From Candidatus Altarchaeota archaeon (lineage in GTDB: Archaea; Altiarchaeota; Altiarchaeia; IMC4; QMZM01), in the NCBI GenBank assembly GCA_016931955.1, contig JAFGDV010000031.1, positions 1-48,812 of the forward strand: a stretch of 48,812 nucleotides of DNA. Reading direction: 5' to 3'. Position 1 is the stretch's first letter. Each line of letters starts with the position of its first letter. The notes beneath the pieces were generated by a model. It was given only the letters and a program-made list of their open reading frames with translations. It was not told where the DNA came from and searched no databases. A program made the translations under genes and the position numbers. Below, piece after piece: positions 24,984 through 31,129 of this stretch.

Positions 24984-26369
24984 TCAGTTCTTCAGCTGCT
25001 TTTCAAAGATCTCGTCCACACACCTTAGAAATTCGTCTCTCCGGTCTCTTGGGACGCGAGCTCCTGCGGCTATGTCGTGACCTCCCCCGTCTCCGCCGAA
25101 GGGCTTGCTGCATTCCCTCATCGCGTTTCCTAGGTGTATTCCTCTCCTCACAAGGGACCAGTTCGCCCTAGCAGAAACCTTCAGAAAGCTCGGATCATCC
25201 CGGTCTTCTGCGAACGCCAGCACTGGCTTCCTGGGATCCAGAATCCTTGCACCGTATGCCATACCAGCCACCACCCCTATGATGTTCTCCGTTATAGCCC
25301 CCCTCGAATCGAAGTAGTCGAAATTCCGCATTCTTTCCGTACCCATCCCCTTCAGGTACTCTATGCCCTCCCTGAGCATCCTCCTGTGGTCTTGGAGTAT
25401 GCCTCTCGCCGTCCTCCAGTATTCGTCTCTATCACCCAAGCAGACTTCTACGCCTATCTCCGGCTGCTCCTGTCTGCCGCAGGCATTCAATACCGTTGCG
25501 AACTCTTTGCCGTCCCTCAACTCGGTGCCCTTTTCTTCTTTTAGCAAGGTGTAGACTTCACCTACCATGTCTTGTATAACGAACTCGGGGACATTAGCAT
25601 CCAATAGGAGTATGTATAGGGCCGTTGCAAGCTTCTTCCTCTCCTTGAATGTCAGGTCCACATAGGATTTAAGGTCTCCTTTTTCCCTCGTTAATTCCAT
25701 GCCAAGGTTCTGTAAAAAGGCTATGCAGTTTTCTGGGTTCCCCGTCAGCCCCGGTAGGAATGGGTCTGAGGCGTAAGCCAACATATGGTTTAGCGGCCTG
25801 GATTGTCTCCCGAACAGCCGGAGATCGTGTTTCACCTTCAATGTTCCCTGAGTTACTCCGTCGTCTAGTATAATCCTGTTCAGTGAGTGAAGTCTCCCTT
25901 CAGAGTCCTGCATGTCGCCTACGGCCCCAACTAAGGCGATGTGTGCGTTTTCTTCGTGGCCTAAGGCTTTTGCGACAAAGTACGTCATTCCTGCGCCGCT
26001 CACATCCCGTCCGCCGTCGTATCCATAAAAGTGGGGATTAATCTGTCGTTCGTGTTTTTCCTCTGGTGGATGGTGGTCTATCACATAGAAATCCTCTATC
26101 TCGTTCTCCTTCAGGAGGGTGAGCTGCCCGGAACCCATGTCAGTGAACACTATGGTCTTGTCTGCGTCCACGATTTTTCCTATCGTGGTGGAATCCAATT
26201 GTTTCAGAACGAGGAAGTCGACCTCCTTCCCAAGCTTATGGAATAGGTCCACCATTATCGCGCACGCAGTTATGCCGTCTGCGTCATGGTGGCTGACTAC
26301 GAGGAGATCATCCTCCCTGGAAAGATCCCCTGAAAATCTCTTTATCCGATCCCAAAACGCCTTCTTCAT
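24984..26369 (-). CDS. DHH/DHHA1 phosphoesterase, archaeal RecJ-like (GAN family)
   Basis: This is a metal-dependent phosphoesterase or exonuclease related to RecJ and to the archaeal GINS-associated nuclease. Motifs are LVVSHHDADGITACAI (about residues 23-38), TIVFTDMGSGQLTLL, the DHH motif VIDHHPPEEK, GAVGDMQDS, and the DHHA1-type glycine-rich GGDGGGHDIAAGARVP near the C-terminus. All metal-binding Asp and His positions are present. At 461 residues it matches archaeal RecJ homologues. Its place immediately upstream of uS15 is the conserved archaeal location. It could act in replication, repair or RNA turnover. Confidence 0.88.
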   Translation of the reverse strand: MKKAFWDRIKRFSGDLSREDDLLVVSHHDADGITACAIMVDLFHKLGKEVDFLVLKQLDSTTIGKIVDADKTIVFTDMGSGQLTLLKENEIEDFYVIDHHPPEEKHERQINPHFYGYDGGRDVSGAGMTYFVAKALGHEENAHIALVGAVGDMQDSEGRLHSLNRIILDDGVTQGTLKVKHDLRLFGRQSRPLNHMLAYASDPFLPGLTGNPENCIAFLQNLGMELTREKGDLKSYVDLTFKERKKLATALYILLLDANVPEFVIQDMVGEVYTLLKEEKGTELRDGKEFATVLNACGRQEQPEIGVEVCLGDRDEYWRTARGILQDHRRMLREGIEYLKGMGTERMRNFDYFDSRGAITENIIGVVAGMAYGARILDPRKPVLAFAEDRDDPSFLKVSARANWSLVRRGIHLGNAMRECSKPFGGDGGGHDIAAGARVPRDRRDEFLRCVDEIFEKQLKN

Positions 26370-26471
26370 CCTGAAACATTAGATATTGTAATATGTGCTT
26401 ATAACTTGCCTCGGCTAGAATCAGTATTTTATTCTAATCTGCTTTATAGTAGTATAAATATATATGTGTAT
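26370..26471. promoter_or_regulatory. divergent promoter region, RecJ-like gene / pilin operon
   Basis: A 102-base AT-rich gap. TTTATAGTAGTATAAATATA lies just upstream of the pilin ATG and contains a good TATA box; GATATTGTAATATG near the left end can serve the RecJ-like gene. The presence of the TATA box downstream of the ATG at 26406 supports the later pilin start. Confidence 0.45.
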
Positions 26472-26915
26472 ATGAAGGGTCAGTCCGCTTCATTCGACAT
26501 GGTGCTCGTGCTTCTAACAATCTCTTTAGCACTGGCTTTTATCTCAGGATTCCTCAACAACTCAGCAGAAGAAACACAAACGCTGAGGGTAAGAGATGAT
26601 TACACTCACAGCCTGCTTGTGAGCATGCTCCGTTGCACAATAAACTCGTCACAGAAGACCTTCTCCGATCTTACGGTAGAGTTCTTCCAGAACGCGTCCC
26701 TGAACCAGACCCTCGGCGGGGAGATAACACAACACATGAACCTTTACGCAGAGGACAGGAAACTTGACTGGGTTGTCTACGCTAATGGAACAAGCCTGCT
26801 CTGGGTCCCTTGGGAGAAGACACTCTCTGGGAAGAAGATCACTTCATCCAGCACTGAATTGCTTTTACCAGACAACGATACTGTAAGGCTTTATTTGTTC
26901 ATCAAATGGGGTTGA
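26472..26915 (+). CDS. type IV pilin-like protein with class III signal peptide
   Basis: This 147-residue secreted filament-type subunit starts MKGQSASFDMVLVLLTISLA, which fits an archaeal class III prepilin signal: a short charged segment, predicted cleavage at K-G|Q, then a hydrophobic helix with an acidic residue near its start. The rest is a soluble domain with several N-glycosylation-type sequons (NNS, NSS, NAS, NQT, NGT). I preferred the ATG at 26472 over 26406 because the longer form would bury the signal and run through the promoter. The gene for an A24 peptidase follows after one base. The individual role (adhesin, pilin or pseudopilin) is unknown. Confidence 0.78.
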   Translation: MKGQSASFDMVLVLLTISLALAFISGFLNNSAEETQTLRVRDDYTHSLLVSMLRCTINSSQKTFSDLTVEFFQNASLNQTLGGEITQHMNLYAEDRKLDWVVYANGTSLLWVPWEKTLSGKKITSSSTELLLPDNDTVRLYLFIKWG

Positions 26916-26916
26916 A

Positions 26917-27774
26917 ATGCTAGGGGTGACGGCTGCAATTACGGGAACACTTACAGCAGTATGCTTTGACCTGAGATACCAGAGGATCCCGAACATGCTT
27001 CTCGGACTCATGTTCTTCTTCTCGTTGCCTGTCGCATTACTTGGGGGTAATATGGTTCCATGGGCTTTAAACGTTACCCTCGCATTCATCCTCTTCTATG
27101 CATTCTGGGCTCTTAGGGTGTGGGCTGCAGGGGACTCAAAGCTATTGATCGCGTTAGCGGCTTTGATACCACAGTACCCGGAAACGGCTTTTCTCCCAAA
27201 ACCCCAATACAGTGGATTCTTCTTCTTGACGGTGGTTATGAATCTCCTCGTAGTCTATCTTGCATACGCATCCGTCTTACTCATAGTGAGGTCTCCGGGA
27301 AAGGCGGCTAGAAACATCACGGTGCCGCTTGCCTTGTCTGCTGTGATCCTATGCCCGGTTCCCAGCATATCAAGGTACTCGTCTTTCTTATTCATAGTCC
27401 TCTCCCTCTACGTCTACCATGAGGCGTCCAGGCTGAGGCTCACGAAGAGGGTAAGAATCACTGAGCTAAAGATAGGAGACAACCTTGCAGAGCGTGTAAT
27501 AGAAAAAGGGGGAATAATTATGAGGGAAAGAGAGGAGCGGGCTTCTTTAACATCACTTCTGAAAGAACTTTTCAGGGGGGAAACAGAGGCTGTGGTGAAA
27601 CCCTCCGCCGCGGGAATTACTGAAGAGGAGAGGGGAAGACTTGTTGGGCTCGTAATAGCTGGGGGTATAGGAGATGAGATAGAGATCTACTCTGGAACAA
27701 TGATGAGTCCCTTGATTCTAATCGCGCTGCTTTTTTCGGTCTTTGCCGGGGACCTGTTTTCTGTCATCCTCTGA
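26917..27774 (+). CDS. A24-family prepilin peptidase (EppA/FlaK-like)
   Basis: This is a membrane aspartic peptidase that removes class III signal peptides. The two catalytic aspartates are D18 in CFDLRYQRIPN and D73 in WAAGDSK, the latter matching the G-x-G-D-type motif with Ala in place of the first Gly. Six or more hydrophobic segments cover residues 1-160. Residues about 165-265 form a charged cytoplasmic extension that is absent from minimal EppA, and a final hydrophobic segment closes the protein. It is immediately downstream of the pilin-like gene, its likely substrate. Confidence 0.85.
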   Translation: MLGVTAAITGTLTAVCFDLRYQRIPNMLLGLMFFFSLPVALLGGNMVPWALNVTLAFILFYAFWALRVWAAGDSKLLIALAALIPQYPETAFLPKPQYSGFFFLTVVMNLLVVYLAYASVLLIVRSPGKAARNITVPLALSAVILCPVPSISRYSSFLFIVLSLYVYHEASRLRLTKRVRITELKIGDNLAERVIEKGGIIMREREERASLTSLLKELFRGETEAVVKPSAAGITEEERGRLVGLVIAGGIGDEIEIYSGTMMSPLILIALLFSVFAGDLFSVIL

Positions 27775-28090
27775 AGTCACTGCGTGTTAATGGCTTTATA
27801 TTCCGCTCTTTTCCTATGGGGCTGAGTTTGTCTTTCTCCAGTTTTCTTCCGACTGAAGCCTGAAGCTGTTTAATTCCCTCCCTTCTCTTCTCTATTTCCG
27901 CATCCAGCGAATCTATCTCCCCTTTCATCCTCTGCAGCTCATCATCTAAGAGGATCCTTACCTCCTCTCTTATCTTGTTGTCTATGTATCTGAGCAGGGA
28001 ATCCCAGAACATGGGCAGCACTGTGAGTGAGTAGGAGACTATAAGTGCTATGAATACTATACCACCCGTGAGTAGAAGGACTTCTATCAT
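27764..28090 (-). CDS. small membrane-anchored coiled-coil protein
   Basis: I do not recognise this 108-residue protein. One hydrophobic segment (about residues 4-28, LLLTGGIVFIALIVSYSLTV) is followed by a charged heptad-rich helix (DDELQRMKGEIDSLDAEIEKRREG) and a short basic tail. Its start is preceded by an AT-rich promoter region (28091-28179). It overlaps the convergent peptidase gene by 11 bases. A role in pilus assembly is only suggested by position. Confidence 0.6.
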   Translation of the reverse strand: MIEVLLLTGGIVFIALIVSYSLTVLPMFWDSLLRYIDNKIREEVRILLDDELQRMKGEIDSLDAEIEKRREGIKQLQASVGRKLEKDKLSPIGKERNIKPLTRSDFRG

Positions 28091-28179
28091 TCCTATGGGG
28101 TTCTAAAAATCCCACCCAGTTATATATTACTATAAAGAAATATATAAATCACTATAAATAGTTGTTAAAGAAAGAAGGA

Positions 28180-28896
28180 TTAACCCAAGGCTAACGCCTC
28201 CCTTAAATCAATCCCACCAACATAGAGGGCCTTACCCAAGACAACACCCCATGCACCTGTTTCCTTGATTTTTTCAAGGTCTGCGATGCTTGAGATTCCA
28301 CCAGATACGATGACTGGCATCGCCGTCGATTCCACAACGCACCTTATCCGCTCAAGATTGATACCTTGCATTCTACCCTCTACATCCACATCAGTATAGA
28401 GGAAACCCCACACAAGACCCTCAAGCCTTTCCACAAACTCAGTGGCCTTCAATTCAGTCAACTTCTGCCAGCCGTCTACGACGATCCTGCCCCCCCTAGA
28501 ATCCAACGCCACAATCAACCCATGGGTACCGAATTCCTCACCCAGCCTCCGGATGTTGAAGAAATCCGCCCTATAGTCGTCGAATGCCATCGTCCCCAGA
28601 ATGATCCGATCAATCCCGGAGTCCAGGAGATACTGAGCCCTTTCATAGTCTCGGATGCCCCCACCAAAGTGGACAGGCAGCTTCGTCGTCCTGCAGATCC
28701 TCAAAACAGTATCCAGGTTATCGCCTGTGCCGAGGGCAGCATCCAGGTCGATGACGTGAAGCATCTCGGCTCCAGCCTGCACCCACTCCATCGCTATCTC
28801 CACCGGGTCGCCGAAGAATTCCTCAGTTCCAGGCTCCCCACCAATCAACTGAACACAGTGGTCGTCCATTATATCTATAGCAGGTATGACCTTCAT
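28180..28896 (-). CDS. hisA: HisA-like phosphoribosylformimino-AICAR ribotide isomerase
   Basis: This is a TIM-barrel isomerase of histidine synthesis. Seen are the N-terminal MKVIPAIDIMDDHCVQL (with the first catalytic Asp), VIDLDAALGTGDN, VHFGGGIRD, IILGTMAFDD, IVALDSRGGRIVVDGW, a Thr-Asp in FLYTDVDVEGRM (second catalytic Asp), VIVSGGISSIADL and GVVLGKALYVGGI. At 238 residues it is full length. No other his gene is in the window, so it is isolated from its pathway here. Its start codon overlaps the stop of a leader ORF formed by a duplicated copy of its own start. Confidence 0.9.
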   Translation of the reverse strand: MKVIPAIDIMDDHCVQLIGGEPGTEEFFGDPVEIAMEWVQAGAEMLHVIDLDAALGTGDNLDTVLRICRTTKLPVHFGGGIRDYERAQYLLDSGIDRIILGTMAFDDYRADFFNIRRLGEEFGTHGLIVALDSRGGRIVVDGWQKLTELKATEFVERLEGLVWGFLYTDVDVEGRMQGINLERIRCVVESTAMPVIVSGGISSIADLEKIKETGAWGVVLGKALYVGGIDLREALALG

Positions 28897-28989
28897 CTCA
28901 TCCTCCCTCCTTTGATGAGCAAGACGCTTAGCGTCTTTTTGATCAACCTTTTACGAAAAGGTTGCGCGGATATGACCTTCATCTTATCC
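28885..28989. repeat. 19-base direct repeat of the hisA start
   Basis: TATGACCTTCATCTYATCC occurs at 28885-28903 (the real hisA start and ribosome-binding region, read on the minus strand) and at 28971-28989, offset by 86 bases, with one mismatch. Between the copies are two perfect hairpins. The arrangement mirrors the DUF1667 locus at 7371-7543. Confidence 0.85.
28893..28982 (-). other. 29-codon leader ORF created by the duplicated hisA start
   Basis: The duplicated ATG at 28982 starts a frame reading MKVI, identical to HisA, then continues through both hairpins into a very basic stretch (about ten Lys/Arg in 29 residues). It ends at a TGA that overlaps the real hisA ATG in an ATGA. A purine-rich ribosome-binding region (GGGATAAG) precedes it. 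If translated, it would couple hisA expression to passage through the hairpins. The ORF is seen; its expression is inferred. Confidence 0.55.
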
Positions 28990-29063
28990 CTGTTGAATTT
29001 GCCTTAAGGCGAATTCCTCTTTCTTTTCCGTCAACGCTTTTCTTTCGGTAAAGAAAAGGGTTG
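28921..29063. repeat. cluster of four short hairpins upstream of hisA
   Basis: 28921-28937: 7-base arms AAGACGC / GCGTCTT, loop TTA. 28944-28964: 9-base arms CAACCTTTT / AAAAGGTTG, loop ACG. 28995-29016: 11-base arms starting GAATT, one G-T mismatch, no separate loop. 29032-29063: arms CAAC-G-CTTTTCTTT and AAAGAAAAG-G-GTTG with one mismatch and loop CGGT. The cluster also holds the 14-mer ACGGAAAAGAAAGA (minus strand, 29018-29031) and CGCTTAGCGTC (28925-28935), both of which recur in the array at the right edge of the window. The last hairpin begins four bases past the stop of the upstream FAH gene and may double as its terminator. Confidence 0.8.
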
Positions 29064-29066
29064 CTG

Positions 29067-29819
29067 TTACTCTAATTTAACATAATTCCTTAAAACGCTG
29101 ATGTCTTCGATTTCTATCTCAACAACATCCCCTTCCACAAGAGGGCCGACGCCGGGAACGGTTCCAGTAGCTATGAGGTCTCCTCTTTCAAGCCTCATGA
29201 ATTGGCTGACGAAGCTCACCAGTTTTTCTGGTTTATAGATCATCAACGAGGTCTTGGCGTTCTGCCTGAGTTCGCCGTTGACCTTGCACGTTATCTGCAG
29301 ATCGGATGGGTCAACGTCTGTTTCAATGCATGGGCCGACTGGGCAGAAGGTTGGGAAGCTCTTCGACGCACTCCATTGGATCATCTCTTTTTCTATGTCG
29401 CGAGCTGTTACGTCGTTGACTATGGTGTATCCGAGGATATGTTCCTCTGGCTTTATTATTCTATAGCCTTCTTTCTTGATAACGATTCCGAGTTCGGCTT
29501 CGTGTTCTACCTGGTTTGAATTTTTCGGCAGGATTATGGCCTGTTCGTGAGCCAGTATGGAGTTCCGAGCCTTCAATGTGATAGTGGGTTTCTTGGTGGC
29601 GATCTCCTTCAGTTCGCCCATGTGTGCCCTGTAGTTGAAGCCGACGCAGACTATTTTCTCAGGGTAAACCGGTGGATGAAAGATTATCTCTTCCATGTTG
29701 TAGATTCCTCCAGTCTCTCTCCCAGGATTGAATATGTCTCCTGTGATCTCTTTCACTCCCGCATCATCCAGGATCCCCAGTTTCTCCCCCCCATAAGATT
29801 CAAATCTCACCAATTTCAT
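29067..29819 (-). CDS. fumarylacetoacetate hydrolase (FAH) family protein
   Basis: This metal-dependent enzyme belongs to the FAH/FAHD1 superfamily, which hydrolyses, decarboxylates or hydrates oxo-acids. Typical blocks are IVCVGFNYRAHMGEL, the metal ligands in HEAELGIVI, GYTIVNDVTARDIE, the PVGPCIETDVDPSDLQI segment, and LERGDLIATGTVPGVGPLVEGD. At 250 residues it is the single-domain form. Similar archaeal proteins are often annotated as ureidoglycolate lyase or 2-hydroxyhepta-2,4-diene-1,7-dioate isomerase without support. The substrate cannot be read from sequence. It overlaps the upstream RaSEA-ArcS gene by 20 bases, so the two are co-transcribed. Confidence 0.88.
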   Translation of the reverse strand: MKLVRFESYGGEKLGILDDAGVKEITGDIFNPGRETGGIYNMEEIIFHPPVYPEKIVCVGFNYRAHMGELKEIATKKPTITLKARNSILAHEQAIILPKNSNQVEHEAELGIVIKKEGYRIIKPEEHILGYTIVNDVTARDIEKEMIQWSASKSFPTFCPVGPCIETDVDPSDLQITCKVNGELRQNAKTSLMIYKPEKLVSFVSQFMRLERGDLIATGTVPGVGPLVEGDVVEIEIEDISVLRNYVKLE

Positions 29820-31107
29820 CCTTCAACGCCTCAGATAGACTAGACAAAGCCTCCTCGCCCTGGAGGGGCTTCTTTTGTTTTTTGATTTTCTCGTATATTT
29901 CCATCCTCAGGAGGTTTCTGAACTCCAGATCGAGTTCATGGCATGCCTTATTCAATGCCTTATATGATTCTGAGTCGTATTTCAGGAAACACAGGATTCC
30001 ATCATAGCTGTGAGCCTTCACGTATTCCCTGATCCTCTCCGCCGTCACCTCAATGTATCTTTTTTTTATCTCCTCCGTCTCAAGGCCCTCATCCCAGTCA
30101 TAGGCGTTGAAGGGATACATGTCTTCGAACTCCCTCGGAACAACTCCGGCATTGCTGAGCATGACCTCGTGGATTCTATCCCTGACCTTCAACCTGTTCA
30201 GTTTCTCTATTATCTTTTTATGCGTTTCCGACTCAGAGTACGGCTTCCTATGAGAGCATGGGAGAAACAATATTATCTCCTTGCCCTTCGGGACCTCATA
30301 CCATCTGACAAGATAGTCCTGCCAGACATCAAAATGCGGATGCGTCAAATACTCTTCACCCACACCAGACAATTTCTCCCTTAACTCGGACGGGAACTTG
30401 GGGACAAACCTGAAGGTTTCCACATCAACCCCTATCCTCGGGTCATTCATCCACTTCCCCACTATGTCATAGAACTCGTCCTTGGAGAGGAAACTCCATT
30501 CACCCCTCACCCACATCTTCATAAGCCTGGACATATAGTGAGGTAAGAGGTTTATCAAAACAATGGAATCAGAATACTTTAGTGTGTATTTAACTGAGCT
30601 GTCAAGGCTCTCCTGTACGTCGTCGACGAAAGGGAGATTCACCAGGAGATAGGTTCTAGGCTTCACATCCTTCGACCGCAGCACTTCAACAGCTCGTTCA
30701 AAATCCCTCAGATGAAACCCTTTATTGATTTTATCCAGAATACGGTCGTCGGCAACCTCCAAGCCAATGGCGACCTCAAGCTGCATATCAGAGAACTCCC
30801 CCAATACCCCTGGTGTGATGAATTCCGGGCGCGACTCTACCATCAGCTTCCTTATCCCGGCTTGCCTGCACCTCTCTATGAAGTATCTCCTACCCTCAGC
30901 AGGCATCTGTTGTTCGTCAAAGAAGCTCCCCGAGCCGAAAACCTTTATATGATCAATTTCAGGTTCCAATGTATCGAAAAACAGGTCAAAATAGCGTTTC
31001 ATGTTTTCGGATTCCGGTTTCCTACCCTCTGAGGCACCGTAGCCACAGAATAGACACTTAGACCACTTGCAGCGGCCGAACTTCAGCAGGAATATCTTTT
31101 CCGGCAT
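29800..31107 (-). CDS. fused archaeosine synthase: RaSEA radical-SAM domain plus ArcS core (DUF5591)
   Basis: This 435-residue protein combines two enzymes of tRNA archaeosine (G+15) synthesis. Residues 1-240 match RaSEA: a compact Fe-S motif C13-x4-C18-x2-C21 followed by GYG, HIKVFGSGSFFDEQQMP (52-68), VESRPEFI (90-97), LEVAIGLEVADDRILDKINKGF (110-131) and YLLVNLPFV. Residues about 265-405 match the ArcS DUF5591 domain, with a perfect PC-X3-KPY-X2-S-X2-H signature (P283, C284, K288-Y290, S293, H296) and VPREFEDMYPFNAYDW. Known systems use separate ArcS (adds lysine to preQ0-tRNA) and RaSEA (cleaves the lysine adduct) proteins. The ArcS TGT-like and PUA domains are absent, so tRNA binding must come from elsewhere. 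It overlaps the FAH gene. Confidence 0.88.
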   Translation of the reverse strand: MPEKIFLLKFGRCKWSKCLFCGYGASEGRKPESENMKRYFDLFFDTLEPEIDHIKVFGSGSFFDEQQMPAEGRRYFIERCRQAGIRKLMVESRPEFITPGVLGEFSDMQLEVAIGLEVADDRILDKINKGFHLRDFERAVEVLRSKDVKPRTYLLVNLPFVDDVQESLDSSVKYTLKYSDSIVLINLLPHYMSRLMKMWVRGEWSFLSKDEFYDIVGKWMNDPRIGVDVETFRFVPKFPSELREKLSGVGEEYLTHPHFDVWQDYLVRWYEVPKGKEIILFLPCSHRKPYSESETHKKIIEKLNRLKVRDRIHEVMLSNAGVVPREFEDMYPFNAYDWDEGLETEEIKKRYIEVTAERIREYVKAHSYDGILCFLKYDSESYKALNKACHELDLEFRNLLRMEIYEKIKKQKKPLQGEEALSSLSEALKDEIGEI

Positions 31108-31129
31108 TTTATAAAAAAAAGGGTCAAGC

